A DNA stretch of 64,000 nucleotides from Acholeplasma granularum ATCC 19168 (GCF_000526235.1 NZ_JAFR01000011.1:47672-111671); one strand, 5' to 3'. Counted from the first letter of the stretch, positions 35,626 through 45,160 are shown. The notes: generated by a model not told the origin, from the sequence alone. Numbers and translations are program-made.

Positions 35626-36069
35626 ATGAATAAATTAAATCAAGTGATTACAAAATGTCCAATATGTAATGAGAACTTACATATTATGCATCTAGCATGT
35701 GGGAATTGTCATACAGAAATTAAGGGTGAGTTTAGTTTTTCAAAGTTTAATTATATCAATCAGGAAACACTATACTTTATAGAAATATTTGTAAAAAACA
35801 GAGGTAACATTAAAGCAATCGAAAAAGAGATGAATATCAGTTATCCAACTGTAAAAAAATATTTAGATGAAGCAATTGTTTCATTAGGGTATAAAGTTGA
35901 TGATAATTTAGATGATTTTGACTTTAAAGAAAAACAAACATCATCTAAATTTGAAGAAGCATCACTTAAAAATAAGCAACAAGAAATATTAAATAAAATA
36001 AAAGTTGGTGAATTAAAAGTTGATGAAGCAGTTAGTTTAATTAAAAAAATCAAAGGAGATATAAAATAA
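35626..36069 (+). CDS. DUF2089 family transcriptional regulator-like protein
   Basis: 147 residues. Two CxxC pairs (CPICNENL and CGNC) form a zinc ribbon at the N-terminus; FVKNRGNIKAIEKEMNISYPTVKKYLDEAI (residues 48-77) is a helix-turn-helix; the C-terminus ends in a SHOCT-like segment (EILNKIKVGELKVDEAVSLIKKIKG). This is the DUF2089 architecture, usually found beside YvlB/LiaX-like genes in Firmicutes envelope-stress operons. AAGGAGAG precedes the ATG, and the next gene overlaps by one base. Confidence 0.85.
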   Translation: MNKLNQVITKCPICNENLHIMHLACGNCHTEIKGEFSFSKFNYINQETLYFIEIFVKNRGNIKAIEKEMNISYPTVKKYLDEAIVSLGYKVDDNLDDFDFKEKQTSSKFEEASLKNKQQEILNKIKVGELKVDEAVSLIKKIKGDIK

Positions 36070-36446
36070 TGGATGATCTAAGAGAAGAAAGATTACAAAT
36101 CTTAGAATTACTTAAAGAAGGTCAAATTACACCAGAGGAAGCTGAAAAATTATTATCTGCACTCATGGGTTCAAAGGATACAGAAAAAGTAAATAAAAAC
36201 GAAAAGAAATCCCCATTTAAAATGTTGAAGATCATAGTTGATTCTAAAAGTGGTGAAAAGGTGCGTGTGAATATACCAGTTGAATTTGCAAGATTATTAA
36301 AAAACAATAAATTTGGAAATTCAAAATTAGAAGATTATGAAATTGATGTTGATGCAATTCTAGAAATGGTTAGTCAAGGTGTTTTAGGCGAAATTGTTAC
36401 AGTTGATTCTGAAGATGGTGACAAAATAAGAGTTGTAGTGGAGTAA
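36069..36446 (+). CDS. YvlB/LiaX-like protein, short form
   Basis: 125 residues. The N-terminus ERLQILELLKEGQITPEEAEKLLSAL is the SHOCT-like (YvlB/LiaX N-terminal) domain, and residues 50-125 hold strands with KMLKIIVDSKSGEKVRVNIPVEFARLL and VTVDSEDGDKIRVVVE, similar to the repeats in DUF4097/YvlB proteins. LiaX-type proteins sense or control the envelope-stress response to membrane-active peptides. The protein has no signal peptide. It ends the three-gene unit; a terminator follows. Confidence 0.75.
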   Translation: MDDLREERLQILELLKEGQITPEEAEKLLSALMGSKDTEKVNKNEKKSPFKMLKIIVDSKSGEKVRVNIPVEFARLLKNNKFGNSKLEDYEIDVDAILEMVSQGVLGEIVTVDSEDGDKIRVVVE

Positions 36447-36455
36447 TTCATAAGA

Positions 36456-36486
36456 AAGGCTATTCACTTGAATAGTTTTTCTTTAA
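36456..36486 (+). terminator. Rho-independent terminator
   Basis: Short stem CTATTCA (36460-36466) with TGAATAG (36469-36475), then TTTTTCTTT. The loop is only two bases, so the stem probably opens slightly. Confidence 0.65.
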
Positions 36487-36614
36487 TAAGTTCAAACGAT
36501 TAAAATAGTATTTAAAATATAGTCTTTATATTATAAATATAGAAAATAGATAGATGATCTTATTTAACATAAAATATAATATATTTGATACAATAAATAA
36601 AGAGGTAAAACAAG

Positions 36615-38378
36615 ATGATATTATTAAAACATTTTAGGCATTATTATATTAAATATGCATGGGCATTTTTACTAGGAATACTTATACTTATTGGTATAGA
36701 TTATTTTCAATTAGAAATACCTAGAATCTTTAACCAAATCATTACAGGGGTTGAAGAATCAACAATTACAGAGGTTAGTCAAATTACCAATCATTTACTA
36801 TATTTATCATCAATTGTAATATTTATGACGTTTGGTAGATATTTATGGCGTATATTATTATTAGGTAATGGCAGAAAAATTGAAACAGACATTAGACTAC
36901 ATATGTTTACACATGCCACTAAATTAAGTCAAAATTTCTATTCTGATGAAAAAATTGGTGGATTAATGAGTTATTTTATTAATGATTTAAACTCGGTTAG
37001 AGAATTATTTGGATTTGGTTTACTTATGTTAATTGATGGCTTATTTTTAGGAACATTTGTCATTATTCGTATGTTTAGATTAAACTGGCAAATGACACTT
37101 TATTCAGCCATTCCATTACTCTTTATGGGGATATTAATATTTCTAGTTCATTTTAAAATGGAACGTAAATTTAAACTCAGACAAGAATCATTTGAAAGTA
37201 TGTCAGATTTTACTCAAGAATCATTTACTGGTATACAAGTTATTAAGGCATATGTTAAAGAAATAAAAGAAGCTTTAACTTTTGATAAGAAAAGTAGAGA
37301 TTTATATAAAAAGACAATTGACTATGTAAAATACTCAATCGTTGTTAACATCATTATTGATATTATGATTACATTAGTTATATTATCAGTCTTATTTTAT
37401 GGATCTTTATTAATTGCTGAAGGTGGCTTATCATCAGGAGACTTAACAGAATATATTAGTTACTTTTTTACACTGTTGTGGCCTGTTTTTGCTATTTCGT
37501 GGTTTATGATTATTAATGGCCAAGCTCAAGCATCAGCTAAAAGAATATATAAATTTTTAGAAACACCAATAGATATAAAAGATAGTGAAAATGCACTTAA
37601 AGATGTAGTGCTTGATGGTGCAATTAAAGTATCAAATTTAAGTTTTACCTATAAAGATAATGATGAACCTACATTAAAAAATATAAGCTTTGAAATTAAA
37701 GCTGGTGAAATGGTTGGTATATTAGGAAAAACAGGTAGTGGTAAAACGACTTTAGTTGAACTCTTATTAAGTGTTTATCAACCTAGGGAAAATATGATTT
37801 ATTATAGTGACTATGATATGTTAGACATATCTATAAAGAGATTAAGAGATCATATTGGATATGTACCTCAAGACAACTTCTTATACTCAGATACTATAAA
37901 AAACAATATAGGATTTTCATTTGATGAACAAATTGATGATAACTGGTTACATGAAGTCGCAAAGCTATCAGATATCCATGAAAACGTCTTAGAATTTAAA
38001 GACAAATATGAAACGATATTAGGTGAACGTGGAACAACCGTTTCAGGTGGTCAAAAACAAAGAATATCTATAGCAAGAGCACTTGCTAAAGATCCTGTAA
38101 TTTTAATCCTAGATGATTCTGTTTCTGCAGTAGATACAAAAACTGAAGAAGCAATCATTTCAAACCTAAGAAAAATTAGAAAAGGTAAAACCACATTAAT
38201 GATTGCACATAGAATTTCTACAGTTAAAAAGTTAGATAAAATAATTTTATTATCAAATGGTGAAATTGTAGGCATTGGTAATCATAAAGAATTATTAAAA
38301 AACAATCAAATGTATCAAGAAATGGTTAATTTACAAGAGTTAGAAGCACTTATAGAAGAAGGTGATAACCATGCGTGA
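36615..38378 (+). CDS. Heterodimeric ABC exporter, degenerate-site subunit
   Basis: 587 residues with six membrane helices (about residues 16-310) fused to an ATPase. Walker A GILGKTGSGKTT, signature VSGGQKQRISIARAL, and Walker B VILILDDSVSAVD, where Asp replaces the catalytic Glu. That replacement marks the BmrC/LmrC/TM287 half of asymmetric exporters. It pairs with the canonical half encoded next (8-base overlap). Such exporters pump drugs, peptides or lipids outward. AAGAGG lies ahead of the ATG. Confidence 0.9.
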   Translation: MILLKHFRHYYIKYAWAFLLGILILIGIDYFQLEIPRIFNQIITGVEESTITEVSQITNHLLYLSSIVIFMTFGRYLWRILLLGNGRKIETDIRLHMFTHATKLSQNFYSDEKIGGLMSYFINDLNSVRELFGFGLLMLIDGLFLGTFVIIRMFRLNWQMTLYSAIPLLFMGILIFLVHFKMERKFKLRQESFESMSDFTQESFTGIQVIKAYVKEIKEALTFDKKSRDLYKKTIDYVKYSIVVNIIIDIMITLVILSVLFYGSLLIAEGGLSSGDLTEYISYFFTLLWPVFAISWFMIINGQAQASAKRIYKFLETPIDIKDSENALKDVVLDGAIKVSNLSFTYKDNDEPTLKNISFEIKAGEMVGILGKTGSGKTTLVELLLSVYQPRENMIYYSDYDMLDISIKRLRDHIGYVPQDNFLYSDTIKNNIGFSFDEQIDDNWLHEVAKLSDIHENVLEFKDKYETILGERGTTVSGGQKQRISIARALAKDPVILILDDSVSAVDTKTEEAIISNLRKIRKGKTTLMIAHRISTVKKLDKIILLSNGEIVGIGNHKELLKNNQMYQEMVNLQELEALIEEGDNHA

Positions 38379-40167
38379 TTTTCAAGATCATCATACAGCA
38401 TCGGCTGATAAAGATTTACTAAAAAGGTTATTACAATATTTAAAACCACATAAATTAAAATTTATTATGGCATTTTTAATGATGTTTGTAACTACTTTTA
38501 CAAACGTCATCTTACCGCTTGCAACCGGTTTTTCAATTGACTTTATGACAAAAGAAGATGTAACATTTGATGATAAAATAAAAGTATTAATTTTTGCTGC
38601 AATTATAGGATTAATTATTGTACTTATTTCTGTAGTTGTTGGTTTTTTTCAACAAGTAATCTTGCAAGAAATCGGACAAAATGTAACACATACCATGCGT
38701 AAACAAGTTTTTGAACATATAGAAAACTTATCTATTGGTCAAATCAATTTATTACCTGTAGGAAAACTAGTTACACGAGCAACAAATGATCCGGCTAATA
38801 TTTCTGATATGTTTACAAATACGATTGTAAACTTAATTAGAAACTTTTTGATGATGATAATCATTGCAGTTATACTCATAGTAATTAACTGGAAGATGGC
38901 ACTATTTGCTTTCTTAACAATACCCCTGATTCTTATATCCTCCACAATATTTAGAAAATTTTCTAGAACAGCTTATAGAGAGGTAAGAAGTAATGTATCA
39001 GAGATTAATGGATTCTTATCAGAAAACTTAAGTGGTATGAAAATTACCCAAATATTTAATCAAGAAAATAAAAAAATTGATAATTTTAAAAAATTAAATA
39101 ATCAATTAAAGAAAAGCTATTTTACAGAAATAAATACATTTGGTATATATCGACCAATTATTTGGCTAATTTCTATGATAGCTACAATTTTAACTGTATA
39201 TTTTGGTGTAATATCAGTTGTTGATGGTGCATTAAGCGTTGGATTATTTGTATCATTTTATATTTATGTGGGACAGTTTTTTGAACCAATACAGCAAATT
39301 AGTGAACAATTTAATGCACTTCAAAACGGATTTTCATCAGCCGAAAAAATATTTGATGTACTCGATACAAAACCTGATATTACTGATAGTGAAGATGCAA
39401 TTGAATTATCTGAATTCAAAGGTGAAATTGAGTTTATTGATGTATGGTTTAAATATATTGAAGATGAATGGATATTAAAAGGTGTCTCCTTTAAAGTTAA
39501 TCCAAATGAAACGGTAGCATTTGTAGGTGCTACAGGTAGTGGTAAAACAACCATTCTACAACTCATTGTTAGAAATTATGATATTCAAAAAGGTCAGATT
39601 TTAATTGATGGTAAAGATATTCGAACAATTAAACGTTCATCGCTTAGAAAGTTCATTGGTCAAATGCTACAAGATGTCTTCTTATTTAGTGGAACAATTC
39701 GTGATAACATTACATTAGGAGATCCAAACATTACAGATTGTGATATTAAAAAAGCAAGTGACTATGTAGGATTAGATTATGTTTTAAATAAACTACCTGA
39801 AGGACTTGATCATGTTGTTAAAGAACGTGGCAATAACTTTAGTAGTGGAGAACGACAATTAATTAGTTTTGCTAGAGCGGTTGTATATAATCCGAGTTTA
39901 ATGATCCTAGATGAGGCAACAGCAAATATTGATTCTGAAACAGAAGTAATTATTCAAGAATCATTAAGCAAAATGATGAATATATCAACTATGCTTATTG
40001 TTGCACATAGACTATCAACGATACAGCATAGTGATAGAATTATTGTGATGAGTAAAGGTGAAATCAAAGAATCAGGTACTCATCAGCAACTTTTAAAACA
40101 AAATGGGTTATACTATAACTTATATCAATTACAATATGATAAAAAGGAAGGTGATTTTAATGCTTAA
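38371..40167 (+). CDS. Heterodimeric ABC exporter, catalytic subunit
   Basis: 598 residues. Six membrane helices in the first 320 residues, then an ATPase with Walker A GATGSGKTT, signature FSSGERQLISFARA, Walker B LMILDEATANID and switch histidine in VAHRLSTI. The Glu in DEA makes this the catalytic half of a BmrD/LmrD/TM288-like pair. ATG at 38371 is chosen because GAAGGTGAT lies eight bases before it, while a GTG at 38362 has no ribosome binding site. It ends inside tldD (8-base overlap), so the exporter and tldD/pmbA genes are joined in one transcript. Confidence 0.9.
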   Translation: MRDFQDHHTASADKDLLKRLLQYLKPHKLKFIMAFLMMFVTTFTNVILPLATGFSIDFMTKEDVTFDDKIKVLIFAAIIGLIIVLISVVVGFFQQVILQEIGQNVTHTMRKQVFEHIENLSIGQINLLPVGKLVTRATNDPANISDMFTNTIVNLIRNFLMMIIIAVILIVINWKMALFAFLTIPLILISSTIFRKFSRTAYREVRSNVSEINGFLSENLSGMKITQIFNQENKKIDNFKKLNNQLKKSYFTEINTFGIYRPIIWLISMIATILTVYFGVISVVDGALSVGLFVSFYIYVGQFFEPIQQISEQFNALQNGFSSAEKIFDVLDTKPDITDSEDAIELSEFKGEIEFIDVWFKYIEDEWILKGVSFKVNPNETVAFVGATGSGKTTILQLIVRNYDIQKGQILIDGKDIRTIKRSSLRKFIGQMLQDVFLFSGTIRDNITLGDPNITDCDIKKASDYVGLDYVLNKLPEGLDHVVKERGNNFSSGERQLISFARAVVYNPSLMILDEATANIDSETEVIIQESLSKMMNISTMLIVAHRLSTIQHSDRIIVMSKGEIKESGTHQQLLKQNGLYYNLYQLQYDKKEGDFNA

Positions 40168-41545
40168 TAAGCAAGAACTACAAGAATTATTGCAATTTGG
40201 ACTAGATACTGGTGCAGATTTCTCAGAAATATTTTTAGAAGATACTTATAGCGCAAATATGAGCGTTAACAATGGTGATGTAATCTCAGTATCAGGTGGT
40301 AATACATATGGAGTAGGTGTAAGACTACTTAGTGGTATTGATGAAGTTTATGGTTATACAAATGATACATCATACGAAGCAGTTAAACACTTAGTATTTA
40401 CTTTGAGAGGATCATTTAATAAAAAGGGAAACACTGCTTTACCACTAGGTGATAAAAAACCTTATGTGAACAATATTAAAATTGGTCATAACGATATTAC
40501 ACCAGCTAAAAAAGCTGAAACCTTAATTGAGTTATCAAACATCATTAAAAACCATAATGATAAAATCATTCAAGCAGGTGCTAGGTTAATTGAATGGGAA
40601 CAAAAGGTTTTAATTGCAAACTCAAAAGGAATTTATCAAGATGATGTTAGAACTTATACACGTTGTGGGCTTTCTGCAGTTGCTCAAGATGGTAACTTAA
40701 TGCAAGATGCATTTGAAGCACCTGGTAGAAACATGGGCTTTGAATTATTTGAAGAAATAGATTTTAAAGCAGTTGCATTAGAGGTTGCAGAATCAGTAAT
40801 GACGTATTTATATGCAGATAACATGGAACCACAAGAAATGCCAGTTGTTATCCATAATGGTTTTGGTGGAGTAATTTTTCATGAGGCTGTAGGTCATCCA
40901 CTTGAAACAAGTGCTGTATCAAAAGGTTTATCTCCATTTGCAGGTAAAATTGGTGATAAAGTAGCAAGTGAACTTGTTACTGCATATGACAATGGTGATG
41001 AAGATAACCAATGGGGTCGTTCAACATTCGATGATGAAGGACATAAAACAAAGAAAAATTTACTAATTGAAAAAGGTATTTTAAAAGGGTACTTATCCGA
41101 TTATCGTAGTGGAAAACGTATGAACTATGAATCAACCGGTTCTGGTAGACGTCAAAGTTATAAATATCCACCAACATCACGTATGAATACAACCTATATT
41201 GAAAATGGAACTGAAAATTACGAAGATATCATTAAAGATACTCAGTATGGATTATTTGCTAAAAAACTTGGTGGTGGTACTGTAAACCCTGCAACAGGTG
41301 AATATAACTTTGCAGTAATGGAAGGTTATATGATTGAAGATGGTAAACTTACAAAACCAGTTCGTGGTGCAATGTTAATTGGACACGGTGCTGAAACTAT
41401 TTTAAGAATTGACCGTGTTGCAAATAATAAAACATATGGTCAAGGTATGTGTGGAGCTCAGTCAGGTTCGATTCCAACTGATGTTGGCCAACCAACCATA
41501 CGTGTATCTAAAATCTTAGTAGGTGGACAAGGAGGAAATAACTAA
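40160..41545 (+). CDS. tldD: TldD metalloprotease
   Basis: 461 residues. The zinc-binding HExxxH is in GVIFHEAVGHPLETS (about residue 240). With PmbA/TldE it forms a tubular protease that degrades unfolded peptides and matures microcins and some RiPPs in other bacteria. ATG 40160 has GAAGGTGAT eight bases before it; the open frame extends 19 codons upstream into the ABC gene without support. The pmbA gene overlaps by one base. Close linkage to an exporter is worth noting, because TldDE often acts on exported peptides. Confidence 0.93.
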   Translation: MLNKQELQELLQFGLDTGADFSEIFLEDTYSANMSVNNGDVISVSGGNTYGVGVRLLSGIDEVYGYTNDTSYEAVKHLVFTLRGSFNKKGNTALPLGDKKPYVNNIKIGHNDITPAKKAETLIELSNIIKNHNDKIIQAGARLIEWEQKVLIANSKGIYQDDVRTYTRCGLSAVAQDGNLMQDAFEAPGRNMGFELFEEIDFKAVALEVAESVMTYLYADNMEPQEMPVVIHNGFGGVIFHEAVGHPLETSAVSKGLSPFAGKIGDKVASELVTAYDNGDEDNQWGRSTFDDEGHKTKKNLLIEKGILKGYLSDYRSGKRMNYESTGSGRRQSYKYPPTSRMNTTYIENGTENYEDIIKDTQYGLFAKKLGGGTVNPATGEYNFAVMEGYMIEDGKLTKPVRGAMLIGHGAETILRIDRVANNKTYGQGMCGAQSGSIPTDVGQPTIRVSKILVGGQGGNN

Positions 41546-42858
41546 TGTTTGAAAAATGGATAGAACTTGGACTTAAAAAAGGTTTTAGTGATGTTGAAAT
41601 ATTTTCAACCAGACAAAAAAGTTTATCAATTGAAGTATACCAAGGTAAGGTTGAAAACTTAACAACATCTGATGTAAATAAAGCTAAAATTAAAGCTGTT
41701 TATGATGAAAAATTAGTGTCCTTTGTCTTAGAAGATTTAAATGATGAAACAGCCAATAAAGTATTTGATAAATTAAAATTAAATGCAGAAGCACTCACTG
41801 TAAAAGAACCAGCAATTATCTTTGAAGGATCAAAAAGTTATCCTAAAGTTAAAGATAATGACTTTGATTTTGATAGTGTTCCGGTTGATAAAAAAATTAA
41901 ATATTTAATTGACTTAGAAAATCATATCTTATCTAATGAATATGTTAAACAAGTAGATTCAACAAATTATACTGAATCATACGGTGAAACTACAATCATT
42001 AACTCAAAAGGATTGAACCTAACAAGAAAACATAATTTTTCATATGCATATGGTGTAGGTATTTTTGAAAAAAATGGTGATATTAAAACGGGTTATGAAC
42101 TTAAATTAGTCAAATCATTTGATGAATATGATGCTAAAAAAGATGCAGAAGCATCCATTTTAAATGGTTTATCTAAACTAGATGGTATTTCAATTAAAAC
42201 TAAAAAATACGAAACAGTATTTTCACCAAAACGTTTTGGTGATATGTTAGGTGTTTTTTCAGGACTATTCTCAGGTGAGGCTGCTTATAGAAAAATGACC
42301 GCACTAAAAGATAAAGTTGGTGAAAAAATAGCTGTTGAAAACTTTAATTTATGGGATGATCCATTAAATGAAAAAGCACCATTCCAAAACTCATTTGATG
42401 ATGAAGGGGTTGCATCAAATCCTAAGAAGATCATTGATAATGGTGTATTTACAGGATTCTTACATTCCTTAAAAACAGCTAAACTATTTAACCAAGAACC
42501 AACTGGTAACGCATTTGGCGGTGGTATTGGACCTGCAGGTTTATATCTAGAACCAGGTAAAGATGATTTTGATACATTAATTAAAGACATTAAAGAAGGT
42601 TTTTATGTAACAGATTTAGTTGGATTACATGCAGGAGTTAATCATACAAATGGTAACTTTAGTCTTCAAGCAGGTGGTGTATTTATCAAAGATGGTAAAT
42701 TAGATCATGCTGTTAAGATGGTTGTCTTATCAGGAAACTGGTTTGACTTATTAAATAGCATTAAAGGTATAGGTAATGATTTAACATTTGATGTATCTGG
42801 AGTAGGTTCACCAAGTGTTAATGTTGGAATGCTTATGGTTTCAGGTGAAGAAAAATAA
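41545..42858 (+). CDS. pmbA: PmbA/TldE, partner of TldD
   Basis: 437 residues of the TldE/PmbA family, with the fold of TldD but without the zinc-binding HExxxH motif. The GEAAYRKMTALKDKVG and ALFDDEGV-like (NSFDDEGVASNPKKIIDNG) blocks and the C-terminal GNDLTFDVSGVGSPSVNVGMLMVSG block are typical. It makes the inert wall of the TldDE chamber. The ATG overlaps the tldD stop. A terminator follows 8 bases after the stop codon. Confidence 0.93.
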   Translation: MFEKWIELGLKKGFSDVEIFSTRQKSLSIEVYQGKVENLTTSDVNKAKIKAVYDEKLVSFVLEDLNDETANKVFDKLKLNAEALTVKEPAIIFEGSKSYPKVKDNDFDFDSVPVDKKIKYLIDLENHILSNEYVKQVDSTNYTESYGETTIINSKGLNLTRKHNFSYAYGVGIFEKNGDIKTGYELKLVKSFDEYDAKKDAEASILNGLSKLDGISIKTKKYETVFSPKRFGDMLGVFSGLFSGEAAYRKMTALKDKVGEKIAVENFNLWDDPLNEKAPFQNSFDDEGVASNPKKIIDNGVFTGFLHSLKTAKLFNQEPTGNAFGGGIGPAGLYLEPGKDDFDTLIKDIKEGFYVTDLVGLHAGVNHTNGNFSLQAGGVFIKDGKLDHAVKMVVLSGNWFDLLNSIKGIGNDLTFDVSGVGSPSVNVGMLMVSGEEK

Positions 42859-42866
42859 ATAAAAAT

Positions 42867-42912
42867 ATGCGCGAATAAATCTTATAATTAAAGATTATCG
42901 CGCATTTTTTTA
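42867..42912 (+). terminator. Rho-independent terminator
   Basis: Stem ATGCGCGA (42867-42874) with TCGCGCAT (42898-42905), extended by ATCTT/AAGAT inside, then seven T residues. Confidence 0.9.
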
Positions 42913-43001
42913 CCGTTCATAACGGCTTATGTAAAATATTATCGAAAATAAAACAAATAATAACATATTAGGATTTTACATTTTATTTAGAGGTATATTT
43001 A

Positions 43002-43010
43002 TGTTATAAT
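43002..43010 (+). promoter_or_regulatory. Extended -10 promoter of the F-type ATPase operon
   Basis: TGT-TATAAT at 43002-43010, 62 bases before the first gene. No clear -35 is seen. Confidence 0.5.
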
Positions 43011-43071
43011 CTAAAAGAACAAATTATTATTTAAGCTTATTAATAATATATATACAAGAAGTGGTGATATA

Positions 43072-43296
43072 ATGCGCAAAGCAATAAAACTATATGCTTT
43101 AATTACCCAGTTTATTTTAAATCTCATCTTAGGCGGTATATTAGGTGCAATATTAGGTAAAAATATTGATCCTGATGGTACGGGTGAAGCACTTTATGCT
43201 GGTGTTGGTTTAATTATAGGTTTATTTGTAAGCATGATACTACTTTGGCAATTTTTTAGAAATGAAAGGATAAGTAAAATTAATGACGACAAATAA
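43072..43296 (+). CDS. atpZ: AtpZ/AtpI-family small membrane protein
   Basis: 74 residues with two hydrophobic helices (about 7-28 and 42-62), each glycine-rich, separated by GKNIDPDGTG. AtpZ-type proteins precede F0 genes in many Firmicutes and are thought to help Mg2+ supply or c-ring assembly. GTGGTG upstream serves as ribosome binding site. The next gene overlaps by 14 bases. Confidence 0.75.
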   Translation: MRKAIKLYALITQFILNLILGGILGAILGKNIDPDGTGEALYAGVGLIIGLFVSMILLWQFFRNERISKINDDK

Positions 43297-43666
43297 TGAT
43301 AAAAATATTAATCTTAAAAAAACTTATCTAATAGCGAGTATATTAATGATTATTGGTACGGTTATTTACAGTATTTGGTTCCTAGATTTATTAATATATT
43401 TTTTAATTGCAGGAATTACCGCTTTAATCAATTATTATTTTCTACTTAGAATTCAAAAATTTGACCAAATTAATCAAGCCAATGTTTATGGTACATTATT
43501 ATTTCGATATTTGATATATGTAGTTATAGCATTTCTTATTATATGGCTTAATAGAAAATCAGACATATTAGAGTATATTGGAATAAGCTTAATTGTTGGA
43601 TTTTCAGTCATTCAAATATCAACAATAATTAATACAATCACATCAAGAAATGGGGTGAGATCTTGA
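43283..43666 (+). CDS. atpI: AtpI-like F0 accessory protein
   Basis: 127 residues with four predicted helices, the size and topology of AtpI, which assists assembly of the c-ring in several bacteria. Sequence similarity to any characterised AtpI is weak, and the assignment rests on topology and on its place before atpB. The start lies in the end of the gene before, and its stop overlaps the TTG start of atpB by four bases. Confidence 0.65.
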   Translation: MTTNNDKNINLKKTYLIASILMIIGTVIYSIWFLDLLIYFLIAGITALINYYFLLRIQKFDQINQANVYGTLLFRYLIYVVIAFLIIWLNRKSDILEYIGISLIVGFSVIQISTIINTITSRNGVRS

Positions 43667-44364
43667 TTGAAAATATCGTTCATTATTTACTTAGCATTCC
43701 ATTTTATATATGGTCAAGTTATATTGTAATTCTTATTATTTTAGTTTTATCAATTTGGATTTCCTCTAAGGTGAAAAAGTTAAAGGTTGGAGAAAATCCT
43801 GGATTAATACTAACTGCAGTTATCACATTTGTTCAATTTATGAACAATTATGCAAAAAATAATATTGGTAAACACTGGAAATTTTTAGCACCAATCCTAC
43901 TAGGGTTATCCATATATATATTTTTACTTAATATATCAGGTCTCATACTTCTTGATACACCAACAAAATATGCAACAGTGACATTAGCATTTGCAATTGT
44001 AAGTGTTGTAACTGTCCAAACTGTGGGATTTAAAAGTAAAGGTATTAGACACTTAAAAACGCTTATGGGACCTATGTGGTGGTTTTCACCAGTGATGATT
44101 CCACTTAATATATTAAGTGACTTAACACCCCTTATTTCAATGACAATGCGTCTATTTGGGAATATCGCATCCGGTGCGGCAGTTGTTACATTAGTATATT
44201 CTGTTTCAGGGGCATTTACATGGTTAACAGGTCCAATTATGCATGCGATATTTGATATTGGATTTGGCATCATACAAACAATTGTATTTGTATTATTAAC
44301 AACAGTATTTTCATCAAATAAAATAGAAGAAAGTGATTTATTAGAAATCAAAGGAGGCATATAA
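43663..44364 (+). CDS. atpB: F-type ATP synthase subunit a
   Basis: 233 residues, five to six helices. SMTMRLFGNIASG carries the essential arginine that faces the c-ring, and GIIQTIVFVLLTTVF is the last helix. TTG start with GGGGTGAGA upstream. Subunit a provides the two half-channels for H+ or Na+. Confidence 0.93.
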   Translation: MIENIVHYLLSIPFYIWSSYIVILIILVLSIWISSKVKKLKVGENPGLILTAVITFVQFMNNYAKNNIGKHWKFLAPILLGLSIYIFLLNISGLILLDTPTKYATVTLAFAIVSVVTVQTVGFKSKGIRHLKTLMGPMWWFSPVMIPLNILSDLTPLISMTMRLFGNIASGAAVVTLVYSVSGAFTWLTGPIMHAIFDIGFGIIQTIVFVLLTTVFSSNKIEESDLLEIKGGI

Positions 44365-44365
44365 T

Positions 44366-44623
44366 ATGTTTGATTTATTACAAGTTATACCAAATGAGTT
44401 TTACGCATCAGGCTTAGCATATTTAGGTGCAGGGATTGCTATTTTAGCAGCAGGTCTTGCTGGTATCGGGCAAGGACTTGCAGCTGCAAGAGCAGTTGAG
44501 GCTGTTGGTAGACAACCTGAGGCAAGTGGTAAAATTACAGTTACGATGATACTTGGACAAGCAATGGTTGAAACATCTGGTATTTATGCGTTAATTATTG
44601 CGTTTATATTATCAAGTAAGTAA
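44366..44623 (+). CDS. atpE: F-type ATP synthase subunit c, Na+-type signature
   Basis: 85 residues, two helices joined by the polar RQPEA loop. The ion-binding carboxylate is Glu69 in GQAMVETSGIYAL. Gln36 in helix 1 (GIGQGL), Thr70, Ser71 and Tyr74 occupy the positions that bind Na+ in the Ilyobacter tartaricus c-ring (Gln32, Glu65, Ser66, Thr67, Tyr70), with the same Gln-Glu spacing of 33. H+-only rings usually lack the Gln and the hydroxyl residues. A Na+-driven rotor is therefore predicted. Confidence 0.95.
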   Translation: MFDLLQVIPNEFYASGLAYLGAGIAILAAGLAGIGQGLAAARAVEAVGRQPEASGKITVTMILGQAMVETSGIYALIIAFILSSK

Positions 44624-44632
44624 GGATAAATT

Positions 44633-45160
44633 ATGAATATATTCAAAGAAATATCTGATGCGATACAAGAAGGATTAAACTCAATATTTGAAAGATGGGA
44701 TTTAATACTTTGGCAAATAGCTGCAACAATTATTTTAATTATAATTGTACGTATCTTTTTATGGAAGCCAATTACAAGGTATCTAGAAAAAAGACAAGAA
44801 GCATTGTCTAAAGAACTTTATGAAGCAGCCCATGAACGTGAGCGCGTTACTCAAATTAGATATGAACTACAAACTGAATATGAAGAAATGAGAAAAGAAG
44901 CACGTCAAATGAAAGATAGTTTAATTTACGAAGCGCAACAAGAAAAAGATCGTATTATTACTGAGGCTCGTAATGAAGCTAAAAGACGTATTCAACAAGT
45001 GGATCGAGACATTCAGCAAGAACTAAAAATTCAAAGCGATAAAATCAAAGAACGAATTAAAGAAATCGCATTTGATGTGGCTGAAAAAATTGTTACCCAC
45101 GATGTCACAGAAGAAAATATCGATGAAACAATCGAAGAAATGATTGATACTAAATTATGA
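44633..45160 (+). CDS. atpF: F-type ATP synthase subunit b
   Basis: 175 residues: one N-terminal helix (about 26-46, IAATIILIIIVRIFLWKP) and a long charged coiled coil that forms the peripheral stalk. Length is typical. It overlaps atpH by four bases. Confidence 0.92.
   Translation: MNIFKEISDAIQEGLNSIFERWDLILWQIAATIILIIIVRIFLWKPITRYLEKRQEALSKELYEAAHERERVTQIRYELQTEYEEMRKEARQMKDSLIYEAQQEKDRIITEARNEAKRRIQQVDRDIQQELKIQSDKIKERIKEIAFDVAEKIVTHDVTEENIDETIEEMIDTKL

Noticed and set aside
38362..38371. GTG start of the second ABC gene at 38362
   Set aside because: The Shine-Dalgarno GAAGGTGAT covers this GTG itself and fits the ATG at 38371.
40103..41545. tldD start at 40103 inside the ABC exporter gene
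   Set aside because: No ribosome binding site, and the extra 19 residues are antiparallel noise from another frame of the upstream gene. ATG 40160 has GAAGGTG at the right distance.
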